Assembly (NCBI GenBank): GCA_030681515.1
Contig: JAUXSE010000056.1
Coordinates: 62,001 to 126,000, forward strand
DNA: 64,000 nt
From: Geothrix sp.
GTDB taxonomy: Bacteria > Acidobacteriota > Holophagae > Holophagales > Holophagaceae
Reading direction: 5' to 3'
Under the pieces are notes generated by a model. It ran no database searches. It saw nothing but the letters and a program-made list of their open reading frames with translations, and was not told the origin of the DNA. Each line of letters starts with the position of its first letter. Positions within the stretch are counted from its first letter, which is position 1. A program made the translations under genes and the position numbers. Of the stretch, positions 37,796-46,721 are shown one piece after another.

Positions 37796-38475
37796 GCGCC
37801 GCCCCAGAGACCAAGGTGATTCCCTCCTCCCTGGGTCCCGACTCCGAAGGCTCCACAGGAGCCTCCTCCGTCACCCAGGGGTCGGGACACCGCGACGACT
37901 TCGGCTCGCGCCTGGGCATGTGGCTCTTCCTGGTGACGGAGATGGTCCTCTTCGGCGGCCTCTTCATCGCCTACTCCTACATGCGCTACCGCTACCCCGC
38001 GGAGTTCCATCACGGCGGCGGGGAGCTGAACGCCACCCTGGGCATCATCAACACCCTGGTGCTCCTCACCAGCAGCCTCACGGTGGTGCTCGCCATCGTG
38101 GCCGTCCAGCGGGCCGAGAAGAAGCGCGCCATGGCCTTCCTGGGCGGCACCCTGGTCCTGGGTGTGACCTTCCTGGTGATCAAGGGCTTCGAGTGGGCCG
38201 CCAAGTTCCACCATGGCCTCTACCCGAACTCCGCCCACCTGGCCACGCTGCCCCCGGGCGAACAGGTCTTCTTCGGCCTCTACTTCACGATGACCGGCCT
38301 GCACGGGGTGCACGTCATCGTGGGTCTCGCCGTGCTGGGCGTCATGCTCTGGTGGGTGGCCACGGATCGCATCCGCCAGGACCGCTATATCCACCTGGAG
38401 AACGGCGGCCTGTACTGGCACCTCGTGGACGTGATCTGGATCTTCCTCCTCCCGCTGTTCTACCTCGCTGCGTAA
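37792..38475 (+). CDS. ctaE: Cytochrome c oxidase subunit III
   Basis: 227 residues. A polar N-terminal extension is followed by about five helices with FGSRLGMWLFLVTEMVLFGGLF, YMRYRYPAEFHHG and FTMTGLHGVHVIVGL, then YWHLVDVIWIFLLPLFYL, all subunit III signatures. It is ATGA-coupled to ctaD. Stabilises the proton-pumping core. Confidence 0.94.
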   Translation: MSAAPETKVIPSSLGPDSEGSTGASSVTQGSGHRDDFGSRLGMWLFLVTEMVLFGGLFIAYSYMRYRYPAEFHHGGGELNATLGIINTLVLLTSSLTVVLAIVAVQRAEKKRAMAFLGGTLVLGVTFLVIKGFEWAAKFHHGLYPNSAHLATLPPGEQVFFGLYFTMTGLHGVHVIVGLAVLGVMLWWVATDRIRQDRYIHLENGGLYWHLVDVIWIFLLPLFYLAA

Positions 38476-38479
38476 GGGC

Positions 38480-38788
38480 ATGGCCATGAGCGAACACGCC
38501 GAACACGCTGTTGACCACACCCAGGAACATCCGGGCTACGGCCTCTTCATCAAGGTGTGGATCGCGTTGCTGATCCTCACCGGCTGCCTGGTGGGCGTCA
38601 GCCACCTGGGCCAGACCGCCGCCGTATGGGGGCTGCTCACCCTGACCCCCCTCAAGGCGGGCCTCGTCTTCTACTACTTCATGCACCTGAAGTACGAGGG
38701 TCCGCTGTTCAAGATCGTGGTCTTGGTGACCCTCGGCACCCTGCTGATCTTCTTCGCCCTGCTCTTCTCCGACGTCGCTTTCCGCTGA
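38480..38788 (+). CDS. ctaF: Cytochrome c oxidase subunit IV (prokaryotic type)
   Basis: 102 residues with a His-rich N terminus (SEHAEHAVDHTQEHPG) and three helices, including LKAGLVFYYFMHLKYEG, the COX4_pro hallmark. It lies 4 bp after ctaE and 8 bp before ctaC. Small structural subunit of the oxidase. Confidence 0.9.
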   Translation: MAMSEHAEHAVDHTQEHPGYGLFIKVWIALLILTGCLVGVSHLGQTAAVWGLLTLTPLKAGLVFYYFMHLKYEGPLFKIVVLVTLGTLLIFFALLFSDVAFR

Positions 38789-38796
38789 GGCCCGCC

Positions 38797-39750
38797 ATGG
38801 AATGGATGAACCAAGCCGCCCTCTCAGCCCAGAAGTCCGACGCGGTCTTCTTCTACGTCTTCGGCCTGTCGGTGGTCTTCCTGCTCTTCATCACGGCGCT
38901 GATGATCTACTTCGTCGTGCGGTACAGCCGCAAGCGCCATCCTGTCGCCGAGCAGATCGAAGGGCACGTGGGCCTCGAGATCGTGTGGACCACCGTCCCC
39001 CTCCTGCTGTTCCTGTCCATCTTCTACTACGGCTGGACCAACTACGAGTACATGCGCCAGGCCCCCCGCGACGCCATGGTCATCCAGGTGACCGCCCGCC
39101 AATGGAGCTGGTCCTTCGAATACCCCAACGGCAAGAAGACCAAGGTGCTCTTCGCCCCCATCGGCAAGCCCATGAAGGTGGAGGTCCGCAGCGCCGACGT
39201 GGTGCACGGGTTCTTCATCCCATCCTTCCGCCTCAAGATTGACGCCGTGCCCAGCCGCACCAACACCACCTGGTTCCAGGCCACCAAGCTCGGCTCGTAC
39301 GACATCCAATGCACCGTGATCTGCGGCGTGGACCATAGCCTCATGCTCAGCAAGGTCATCGTGGTGCCCGAGGACGAGTTCAAGGCCTGGTATTTCGGCG
39401 GCGAGGATGCACCGGAACCTGGCAAGAACCTCCGCGCCGCCGAGGCCCATCCCGGCCTCAAGGACATGCCCCTGGGCCTGGCCGTGCTCACCGCCAAGGG
39501 CTGCCTCGCCTGCCATTCCGTGGACGGCAAGCCCAAGGTCGGCCCCACCCTCAAGGCCCTCTACGGCCGGGAACAACAGATCCTCGTCGCCGGCGCCTAC
39601 AAGAACATCACCGTGGACGACGCCTACCTGCGCCGGTCCATCACGAATCCCATGGACCAGGTGGTGCGCGGCTACCCGCCCGCCATGCCCCCGACCCCGC
39701 TCAGCGGGCAGGAACTGGACGAAGTCGTGCGCTACATCAAGGGCCTATGA
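38797..39750 (+). CDS. ctaC: Cytochrome c oxidase subunit II with fused cytochrome c domain
   Basis: 317 residues. Two N-terminal helices are followed by the CuA domain, with ligands in VVHGFF and CTVICGVDHSLM (Cys-x3-Cys-x3-His-x2-Met). A C-terminal cytochrome c carries CLACH (KGCLACHSVDGKPKVGP) and a distal Met near PPAMPPT, making this a caa3 oxidase. The ATG at 38797 follows ctaF. It is the last oxidase subunit; subunit I and III genes precede it. Confidence 0.95.
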   Translation: MEWMNQAALSAQKSDAVFFYVFGLSVVFLLFITALMIYFVVRYSRKRHPVAEQIEGHVGLEIVWTTVPLLLFLSIFYYGWTNYEYMRQAPRDAMVIQVTARQWSWSFEYPNGKKTKVLFAPIGKPMKVEVRSADVVHGFFIPSFRLKIDAVPSRTNTTWFQATKLGSYDIQCTVICGVDHSLMLSKVIVVPEDEFKAWYFGGEDAPEPGKNLRAAEAHPGLKDMPLGLAVLTAKGCLACHSVDGKPKVGPTLKALYGREQQILVAGAYKNITVDDAYLRRSITNPMDQVVRGYPPAMPPTPLSGQELDEVVRYIKGL

Positions 39751-39843
39751 CCGTCCGGGGGACCGGGCTTGCGCCCTACACCCCCGGGACCCCCGCGCCC
39801 TCGCCCAGCCAAGCTGGGCTCCGGCTTGACCAGGAGTAATGTT

Positions 39844-40737
39844 TTGAGCGTGGCCGCCCTGCCCCTCCCCAAGCCCAGCCCCCTCTCGACCTTCCTGGAG
39901 CTGACCAAGCTCCGGATCTCGGGGGCCTCCACCTTCACGGCGGCGGCGGGGTACGTGGCTTTCCTGCGGGGCGCGGACGGGGGCCTGGTCACGACCCTCC
40001 TGGGCATCCTGCTGCTGGCCATGGGCAGCAGCGCCCTGAACGAGGTGCAGGAGCACAAGTACGACGCCCTGATGCCCCGCACCGCGAACCGGCCCATCCC
40101 GCGGGGCGATCTCTCCCCGGCCCGGGCGGCCCTCATCGCCGTGGCCCTGGCCATCGCCGGCTTCCTGCTCCTGCTCGTGGCCCACAACCTGACCTCGGCC
40201 CTGCTCGGAGCCCTGGCCATGGCCTGGTACAACGGCTTCTACACGCCCCTGAAGCGCATCAGCGCCTTCGCCGTGGTGCCGGGTTCCCTCATCGGCGCCC
40301 TGCCCCCCGCCATCGGCTGGACCGCCGCGGGCGGCAGCCTGGCGGATCCCTCGGTGCTGGCCCTCGCCTTCGTCTTCTTCATCTGGCAGGTGCCCCATTT
40401 CTGGCTGCTGGTGGGCCTGCACGCCGAAGGCTATGAGGAGGCCGGCTACCCCACCCTGGTGGGCGTCTTCGGGCGGCCCCGGCTGTCCCGGCTCACCTTC
40501 ACCTGGATCTGTGGCACCGCCGCCGCCTGCGGGCTGCTGCCCCTGTTCCGCGTGCTGGGGTCCCGGCCCGCGGAGATCCTGCTGGGCCTCGGCGCCCTTT
40601 GGCTCATCCTCGGCTCGCTGCCCCTGCTGAGGCCCGGCCAGGATGCCACCCTCTACCGCCGCGTCTTCATGAACATCAACCTGTTCGCCCTCGTGCTCAC
40701 CGCCGCCGTCATCCTGGATCCGTTCTTCAGCCGGTGA
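39844..40737 (+). CDS. ctaB: Protoheme IX farnesyltransferase (heme O synthase)
   Basis: 297 residues with about eight helices. The UbiA-type motif NEVQEHKYDALMPRTANRPIPRG holds the Asp-rich allylic pyrophosphate site, and WQVPHFWLL is typical of heme O synthases. I chose TTG at 39844, nine bases after AGGAG; longer in-frame starts reach back into a Pro-rich spacer. Supplies heme O/A for the caa3 oxidase encoded directly upstream. Confidence 0.92.
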   Translation: MSVAALPLPKPSPLSTFLELTKLRISGASTFTAAAGYVAFLRGADGGLVTTLLGILLLAMGSSALNEVQEHKYDALMPRTANRPIPRGDLSPARAALIAVALAIAGFLLLLVAHNLTSALLGALAMAWYNGFYTPLKRISAFAVVPGSLIGALPPAIGWTAAGGSLADPSVLALAFVFFIWQVPHFWLLVGLHAEGYEEAGYPTLVGVFGRPRLSRLTFTWICGTAAACGLLPLFRVLGSRPAEILLGLGALWLILGSLPLLRPGQDATLYRRVFMNINLFALVLTAAVILDPFFSR

Positions 40738-40806
40738 AGTTTTCAAGAACTTGACAGGATTAACCCTGTCCCAGTCTTTTCAGTCCCCTGCGCTACACTC
40801 CCGTCC

Positions 40807-43800
40807 GTGGACGTGACGCGCTTTCTCGGGACCCACCGCTACACCTGGCTCATGGAACTGGGCCGGGGCGAGGGCTGCGCCTGGCACCTGATGCGCCGGG
40901 AATTGGATGGGGCCCGCTTCCTCGCGCAGCTCTGGTCGCCCCTGCCCACGGACCGCGATCTCGATCACATGCGGGATACCTTCCTGGCACGGTTCCTGGA
41001 CGCGGAGGCGCTGGACCCCGTCATCTCCCACCTTGGGTTCGACGGGGAGCAGGCCTGGTACCTCCAGGCCCTCCAGGGCACGCCCCTTTCGCGCCTCTGG
41101 GCCGGGTGGGGTGAAGCACAACGCGAAGCCCTGATGCGCCATCTCCGGGAACGATTGGCCCAGGATCCCCATCCCCGGTGCCTGCATCCCGAAGGAATCA
41201 CCTTCCGGCCCGGCCTCCTCCAGATCCCGCGGGTCCTCGGCCCGGCCCCCTGGACCCTGGAGGAGATCCCGGGGTTCCTGTCCCGCACGGCCCCGGCCCC
41301 GGCCCTGTCCGAGGATCTGCCCTGGAACCACCCCCGGGACCTCTCCGGTCCCATCTCCCGGCCCTTCCGGGGCCGCGGCCAGGAACTGCCCTATCTCAAG
41401 TCCCTGATGCTGGGCTTCAGCGCGCCCATTCCCATGGAGCGCATCGTCCTGCTCCAGGGGGAGGAGGGGGTGGGCAAGGAGCATCTGGCGGCCTGGGCCT
41501 GCGCCGTGGCCGAAAGCGAGGGCATCTGGGTCCATCACCTGGCCGCTTCCGCGGACGAATCCGCGGGGCGCTTCCTCGGACGCCTGGTCGAGGCGCTGCT
41601 GCTGGGCAGCGAAGTGGATCTCTATGCCGAGCGCCCCGAGGCCGCCAAGGCCCTGTCCCTTCGCGTGCAGGCCTTCTCCTTCCTCACCGGAGGGCGGCAC
41701 CTGAACCGCCAGGACGCAGGCCCCGAACCCGAGGAGATCAAGGCGGCCCTGGACGCCCTGGATTTCGCGGGCCTGATCCATCCCCGCCTCATCCATCTCT
41801 CGGGCCTGGACCGGGCCACGCCGGAGGTGCTGGCCCTGATCCGCGAACTGGTCCACGCCTCCACCGTCCCCTGGCTCCTCTCGCTGACCACCGGCGCCCA
41901 GGGGGCCGGGTTGAAGCCGCTCATCGCCCAATTGAAGGGGGAGACCTCCGCCGCGGTGGTGGGCGTGAACCGCCTGGAAGACGAGGATCTGGGCCTGGTG
42001 CTCGAGGATCTGCTGGGCCGTCACGACCTTCCCAAGACCTTCCGTTCAGACCTCATCACCCAGAGCCTGGGCAATCCCGGGCTGTTGCGGAACTTCCTGG
42101 AACTGGCCCAGCAGGCGGGCGCCCTGGCCTGGGAGCGGGGGACCTGGATCCTGGTCCCCGGCCAGTCCACGGTTCTGAAGGCCGAAGACGACCTCATGCG
42201 CCAGATCTTCCTGGGCCGGCTGCAGCGGCTCACCCCCGCCTCGGCCACCCTGGTGCGGCTGCTGGCCCTGGCCGAGCGGGCCCTGCCCACCAGCGCCATG
42301 GGCCGCCTGCTCGGGCTCCAGGACGAGGCCCTTGAGGATGCCCTGCAGGGGGCCCAGGGATCGAGGCTGGTGCAGATCCAGCGGGGCCAGGCCATGATCC
42401 CGGATCCCCGCTGGCGCGAGCTGGTGCTGGCCCACACGCCCCAACCCGAGCTCAAGCGGCTGGCCCGCGCCCTGGTGGCGGTGCTCCAGGAACAGGGCGC
42501 CGCCTGTCCGGTGATCCTCCAGTCCCTGGCCTCGGACGAGGCCACCGCCCTGGCCTCGATGCTGGCGGCCATCGGCCAGGGGCCACCGGGACCGCCCCAG
42601 GAGGTCGCCCGGGCCGTGCACCAGGCGCTCCAGTTGAAGCCCACCCCCTGGGAGGAGGCCCGCCTGCACGAGCATCTGGCCGATGCCTGGGCCCTCGGAC
42701 CCCCGGCCATCCAAAGCCCGTGGACCCCGACCGACCCGGAGGCGCCCCCGGACCACCCCCCCGCCGAGCACACGCTGGACGCCCTCGGCCGCGCCCTGGC
42801 GGCTCTGGCGCGGGCCCCCCAGCGGGAAGAGATCCGCCTGGCAGAGGCGCGCCTGCATCGCAAGCGCGCCATGATGCACCTCCATCTGCGCCATCCCGCG
42901 GAGGCGCAGGAGGCCCTCATGGCCGCCGCCGCGCGGCTGGCGGATCATCCCCTCCATCCCGAGCAGCCCCGGCTGCGGCTGGCCCTGGGCCAGCTGCACC
43001 TGCTCCAGGGCCACCCCACCAAGGGCATCCGCGCCCTGGAGGAAGGGCTCCAACCCCAAAGCGGGTTCAAGCCCCTGCCCCAGGATCAGGCCGCCCTCCT
43101 GCTGGAGCTTGGCCGGGCCCTCAGCGGCCAGTCCCAGTTCCTCCGGGCGGCGGCCCTGCTCCAATCGGCCCAGCGGCTGCTCGAACACGGCCAGGACTTC
43201 CGCCACCTGGTCCCGGTCCAGATCACCCTGGCCCAGGTGCGGCTGGCCCAGGGCCAGTCCGAGGTCGGCATCGGCCTCCTGCGCGAGGCCCTTCAGACCG
43301 CCCGGATGCAGGGCGACCTCGCCCTCCAGGCCCAGGGTCACCTGGCCCTGGGCCTGGTCCGCAGCCTCCAGCAGTTCCTGGGCCCCGCCCTGTCCCATCT
43401 GGATCGTGCCCTCACGCGGGCCCAGCGGCTGGGCGACACCGCCCAGATGTCCCTCATCCATATCTGGCGGGCCCGCACCTTGGCCGCCCTGGGCGATGCC
43501 GTGGCCGCGGACCACGCCCAGTTCCAGGCCCTGGCGGCCCAACCGCCCCTGATGTCCCCCGAGGAGCAGGGGGATCAGCTTTTCCTTCAGGCCGAGGTGG
43601 CCCTGTTCCGGAGTGCCTGGCGGGACACGGCCCGCCTTTTCAAGGCCGCCGCCGAACACTACGAAGCCACCGGATTGCTGTGGCGCCAGCGGCTGGCCCT
43701 GCTCCGGTACAGCCAGGCCGTGGCCTGGGAGGCCCGGCACGCCAGGCTGGAGGCTCCCGAGCAGGGCTGGGCGATCCTGGAGAACCTGAAGGGGCCCGTC

Positions 43801-44238
43801 GAGGGATCCGGGTCCCGCTGGCTGGATCTGGAATGGCACCGGGCCCACGCCCTGCTGCTGTCCACCGTGCCGGCCACCGAAGCCGTGGTGCAGGAGGCCC
43901 TGCAGGCCTGGAGCGAGGTCCAGGCCGCGGCCCGGGACCTGCAGTTCCCCGCCCAGATCCTCGAGGCCAGCGCGGAAGGGGCGCAACTGCTGCTCTCCCG
44001 GGGGGAGAAACTCGGCGCCCGGTCGCGCATGCAGGACGCCTTTCCCAGCTTCCAGCAGCTCTGGGCGCGCCTGCCGGAAAGCCACGAAACCGGCTTCCTG
44101 GGCCGGGAGGATCTGCACCGCTTCCGCCAGGCCGTCGAAGCCGTGGGCCTGCGCTTCGTCCTGCCCGAGCGCACCGATCCCCTCGTGGACTGGACCCCCA
44201 CCCAGATGAACCTGCCCGCATTTTCTGATCCCGAATGA
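40807..44238 (+). CDS. Large protein with degenerate kinase-like N terminus, P-loop NTPase and TPR-like repeats
   Basis: 1143 residues from GTG 40807. Residues 1-~165 vaguely follow a protein-kinase N lobe and early C lobe but lack a recognisable HRD or DFG. A P-loop (LLQGEEGVGKEHLA) lies near residue 217. A possible Walker B/sensor region is RLIHLSGLDRATPEVLALIREL near 327, as in AAA_16/STAND ATPases. The rest (~610-1090) is Ala/Leu-rich helical repeats with TPR spacing, e.g. QAALLLELGRALSGQSQFLRAA. It is probably a regulatory scaffold. No DNA-binding domain seen; its input and targets are unknown. Confidence 0.7.
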   Translation: MDVTRFLGTHRYTWLMELGRGEGCAWHLMRRELDGARFLAQLWSPLPTDRDLDHMRDTFLARFLDAEALDPVISHLGFDGEQAWYLQALQGTPLSRLWAGWGEAQREALMRHLRERLAQDPHPRCLHPEGITFRPGLLQIPRVLGPAPWTLEEIPGFLSRTAPAPALSEDLPWNHPRDLSGPISRPFRGRGQELPYLKSLMLGFSAPIPMERIVLLQGEEGVGKEHLAAWACAVAESEGIWVHHLAASADESAGRFLGRLVEALLLGSEVDLYAERPEAAKALSLRVQAFSFLTGGRHLNRQDAGPEPEEIKAALDALDFAGLIHPRLIHLSGLDRATPEVLALIRELVHASTVPWLLSLTTGAQGAGLKPLIAQLKGETSAAVVGVNRLEDEDLGLVLEDLLGRHDLPKTFRSDLITQSLGNPGLLRNFLELAQQAGALAWERGTWILVPGQSTVLKAEDDLMRQIFLGRLQRLTPASATLVRLLALAERALPTSAMGRLLGLQDEALEDALQGAQGSRLVQIQRGQAMIPDPRWRELVLAHTPQPELKRLARALVAVLQEQGAACPVILQSLASDEATALASMLAAIGQGPPGPPQEVARAVHQALQLKPTPWEEARLHEHLADAWALGPPAIQSPWTPTDPEAPPDHPPAEHTLDALGRALAALARAPQREEIRLAEARLHRKRAMMHLHLRHPAEAQEALMAAAARLADHPLHPEQPRLRLALGQLHLLQGHPTKGIRALEEGLQPQSGFKPLPQDQAALLLELGRALSGQSQFLRAAALLQSAQRLLEHGQDFRHLVPVQITLAQVRLAQGQSEVGIGLLREALQTARMQGDLALQAQGHLALGLVRSLQQFLGPALSHLDRALTRAQRLGDTAQMSLIHIWRARTLAALGDAVAADHAQFQALAAQPPLMSPEEQGDQLFLQAEVALFRSAWRDTARLFKAAAEHYEATGLLWRQRLALLRYSQAVAWEARHARLEAPEQGWAILENLKGPVEGSGSRWLDLEWHRAHALLLSTVPATEAVVQEALQAWSEVQAAARDLQFPAQILEASAEGAQLLLSRGEKLGARSRMQDAFPSFQQLWARLPESHETGFLGREDLHRFRQAVEAVGLRFVLPERTDPLVDWTPTQMNLPAFSDPE

Positions 44239-44246
44239 AAAAGCTT

Positions 44247-44738
44247 GGACAGGATGAACAAGATTAAATGATTGATTAACAGGATTTAAATACAAATGAT
44301 TTCAATGAAATAACATCTAATCGCAGATGTCGCAGATTCACGCAGATGAAAACCGTGAGACATAGATCTGCTTGATTCTCGGCCTTGCTCCGCTTCTTGC
44401 GGGCCTTCAATGCCTCCACGAAGGACACGAAGAAGAAGAGACCAAGGGCACGAAGACAGGCCCCGGCGCTCCGGTGTGGGTTATCCGGGCCTTCGGCCCC
44501 CGGGCTCGCAGGGCGCGACCGGCTTTGCGGGCGGCGGCTCAAGCGGCCCATAAAAGCCGCCCTGGCCGCCGCCCACAAAGGGATGGCCCAGGGAAGGATG
44601 ATGGAGTTCGTGAACTTCCTGCGCCCATAGGGCGTCTTCGTGCCATTCGTGGTGATCTTTTCAAGCGGCGGGCCGAGAACCAGGGTGGCCTTTTTTGAAT
44701 CCTGTGAATCCATCTTTTCAATCCTGTTAATCCTGTCC
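44247..44738. repeat. Nested iteron element with cloverleaf-capable core (copy E)
   Basis: Outer layer: GGACAGGAT/GATTAACAGGATT iterons at 44247-44290 face AATCCTGT iterons at 44698-44738. Left middle layer: three CGCAGAT units (44322-44347). Inner layer: CACGAAG units (44417-44458) face CTTCGTG/ATTCGTG at 44633-44652. The core at 44478-44589 can fold with closing stem GGGTTATCC:GGATGGCCC (two G-T pairs), hairpin GGGCC/GGCCC, hairpin TCGC/GCGA, and a long stem beginning CTTTG and ending CAAAG. It fills the 557-bp gap between genes; small frames inside are not credible genes. Confidence 0.8.
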
Positions 44739-44795
44739 CCGCCTTTTGGTGGTTACATGGAAACCCACGGCTTCGACCTTCCAGCGGAGACCCCC

Positions 44796-45659
44796 ATGAG
44801 CCACCTGCCCGCCGAATCGCGTGCCCGCGTCACCCTGCCCCAACTGCACGCCTGGCACCAGGCGGGGCGGAAGCTGGTGATGACCACGGCCTACGACGCC
44901 GTCACCGCCCGCATCGCCGATGCCGCCGGGGTGGATGTCATCCTCGTGGGCGATAGCGTGGGAAACGTCTGCCTGGGCTTCGACAACACCCTGCCCGTGA
45001 GCATGGCCATGATGAACCACCATCTGGAGGCCGTGGCCCGCACCCACCCCACGGCCATGCTGATGGCCGACATGCCCTACCTGAGCTTCCACCTCAGCGT
45101 GGAGGACACCCTGCGCAATGCCGGTGGCTTCATTCAGCGGGGCGCCCAGGCGGTGAAGCTCGAAGGCGGCGCCAAGCGCGTGCCCATGATCCGCGCCCTG
45201 CTGGATGCCGAGATCCCGGTCATGGGCCACCTGGGCCTCACCCCCCAAAGCGTCAACCTCATGGGCGGCTTCAAAGTGCAGGGCAAGCAGGAGGCCAGTG
45301 CCCTGCGCCTGCTGGAAGACGCCCAGAAACTCCAGGAGGCCGGGTGTTTCAGCCTGCTGCTGGAAGGCATCCCCGCAGACCTGGCGGCCAAAGTGACCGA
45401 AACGGTGGAGATCCCCACCATCGGCATCGGGGCCGGGCCCCAGTGCTCGGGCCAGGTGCTGGTCTTCCACGATGTGCTGGGCCTGCTGCCCGGCACCTCC
45501 TCTAAGTTCGTCCGCCGCTATGCCGAAGGATTCGAGGACCTGCGGACCGCCCTGGCCGCCTGGGCCGAGGATGTCCGGGGGGGAGGGTTCCCGGATGGCC
45601 GGGAATCCTATACCCTTCCAGAAGCCGTTCGTCCGGCTTTGACCCAGTGGCGCCCCTGA
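44796..45659 (+). CDS. panB: 3-methyl-2-oxobutanoate hydroxymethyltransferase
   Basis: 287 residues from the ATG at 44796, which has GGAG upstream; an in-frame ATG at 44757 would add 13 residues and lies at the edge of the repeat element. Motifs: MTTAYDAVTARIADAAGVDVILVGDSVGNV (metal-binding Asp), MADMPYLSF, AVKLEGG, VMGHLGLTPQSVN and IGIGAGPQCSGQVLVFHDVLG. First committed step of pantothenate synthesis. panC follows 45 bp later. Confidence 0.94.
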   Translation: MSHLPAESRARVTLPQLHAWHQAGRKLVMTTAYDAVTARIADAAGVDVILVGDSVGNVCLGFDNTLPVSMAMMNHHLEAVARTHPTAMLMADMPYLSFHLSVEDTLRNAGGFIQRGAQAVKLEGGAKRVPMIRALLDAEIPVMGHLGLTPQSVNLMGGFKVQGKQEASALRLLEDAQKLQEAGCFSLLLEGIPADLAAKVTETVEIPTIGIGAGPQCSGQVLVFHDVLGLLPGTSSKFVRRYAEGFEDLRTALAAWAEDVRGGGFPDGRESYTLPEAVRPALTQWRP

Positions 45660-45704
45660 GGCACCCTTGGTAAGCTGGCAGGCACCTTCTGAAGGATCCC
45701 GCTT

Positions 45705-46601
45705 TTGTCCATGCGAGTCGTCCGTACCATCGCTGATTTGCGCGCCCTCCTGCGGCCCCTGAGGGAAGAAGGCAAGCGCATCGGCTTTGTTCCCACCATG
45801 GGATTCCTGCACGAGGGCCACGGGGCCCTCATCGGCCAGAGCGCCGCCCGCTGCGATGCCACCGTCGTGTCCATCTTCGTGAATCCGACCCAGTTCGGCC
45901 CCAGCGAAGACCTGGCCAGCTACCCCCGCGATCTGGAACGGGATCAGAACCTCTGCCTGGAGGCCGGGGCCACGGTGCTCTTCCTGCCCGAGGACTCCGA
46001 GATCTACCCCACCGGCTTCCAGACCCATGTGGAGCCCGGTCGCCTGGCCGAACCCCTCTGCGGGCGCTTCCGCCCGGGCCACTTCCGGGGCGTCGCCACC
46101 GTGGTGGCCAAGCTCTTCAACATGGTGCAGCCCGATCTGGCCTTCTTCGGCCAGAAGGACTTCCAGCAGACCGTGGTCATCCGGCGCATGGCGCGGGATC
46201 TGAACCTGCCCGTGGACGTGGTGGTGGTGCCCACCATCCGGGAAGCCGACGGCCTGGCCCTGAGCAGCCGGAACATCCACCTCGACGAGGACGCCCGGCG
46301 CCGGTCCCTCTGCATCAGCACGGGCCTGCTGGCCGCCAAGGCCGCCTTCGACGCTGGCGAGCGCGGGGCCGCGAAACTCCTCAAGATCACCCGGGGCCCC
46401 CTGGCCGGCGTGGATTCCATTCAGTACCTGGAGCTGGTGGACGTCCAGAACCTGCAGCCCATCAAGGGTCCGGTGGATCGCACGGCCGCCCTGTGCGTCG
46501 CCGCCTATGTCGGCAGCACCCGCCTCATTGACAACGTGATCCTGGCCCCCTCGGCGATGGACGCCAGCCTGAATGTGAGCCTGAGCGCCCAGAGCACCTA
46601 G
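45705..46601 (+). CDS. panC: Pantoate--beta-alanine ligase
   Basis: 298 residues. The nucleotidyl-transfer motif FVPTMGFLHEGHGALI is HIGH-like, followed by SIFVNPTQFGPSEDLASYPR, FGQKDFQQ and ALSSRNIHL. I prefer TTG at 45705, because AAGGA lies eight bases before it; the ATG at 45711 would be 14 bases away. Joins pantoate and beta-alanine. Together with panB and panD it completes a pantothenate cluster. Confidence 0.93.
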   Translation: MSMRVVRTIADLRALLRPLREEGKRIGFVPTMGFLHEGHGALIGQSAARCDATVVSIFVNPTQFGPSEDLASYPRDLERDQNLCLEAGATVLFLPEDSEIYPTGFQTHVEPGRLAEPLCGRFRPGHFRGVATVVAKLFNMVQPDLAFFGQKDFQQTVVIRRMARDLNLPVDVVVVPTIREADGLALSSRNIHLDEDARRRSLCISTGLLAAKAAFDAGERGAAKLLKITRGPLAGVDSIQYLELVDVQNLQPIKGPVDRTAALCVAAYVGSTRLIDNVILAPSAMDASLNVSLSAQST

Positions 46602-46624
46602 AGGCCCCCTGGGGCCGTGGAAAA

Positions 46625-46705
46625 GGGCCCCCCACCCGGAGGGCACTCCGGTTTCCGCACCCGGGTAGGATGAAGTCCTCCCCCGGCGGGTGTTCCGGGG
46701 GGCCC
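46625..46705 (+). other. Structured multibranch segment upstream of a secreted-protein gene
   Basis: GGGCCCCCC (46625-46633) pairs with GGGGGGCCC (46697-46705) and encloses two hairpins. One is CCGGAG/CTCCGG (46636-46641 with 46646-46651). The other is CACCCG/CGGGTG (46658-46663 with 46687-46692), capped by AGGA/TCCT. The closing stem ends nine bases before the GGGAGG ribosome-binding site of the next gene. It may be an RNA leader, the panC terminator region, or a remnant structured repeat. Confidence 0.5.
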
Positions 46706-46721
46706 ATTTCCGGGAGGACCC

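Noticed and set aside
40751-40806. Sigma-70 promoter with TTGACA before the 40807 gene
   Set aside because: The nearest -10-like TACACT is about 37 bases away and the TTGACA belongs to the GACAGGATTAA iteron.
44372-44698. Small open frames inside the nested repeat element
   Set aside because: They read through the iterons and hairpin arms and have no ribosome-binding site or recognisable protein features.
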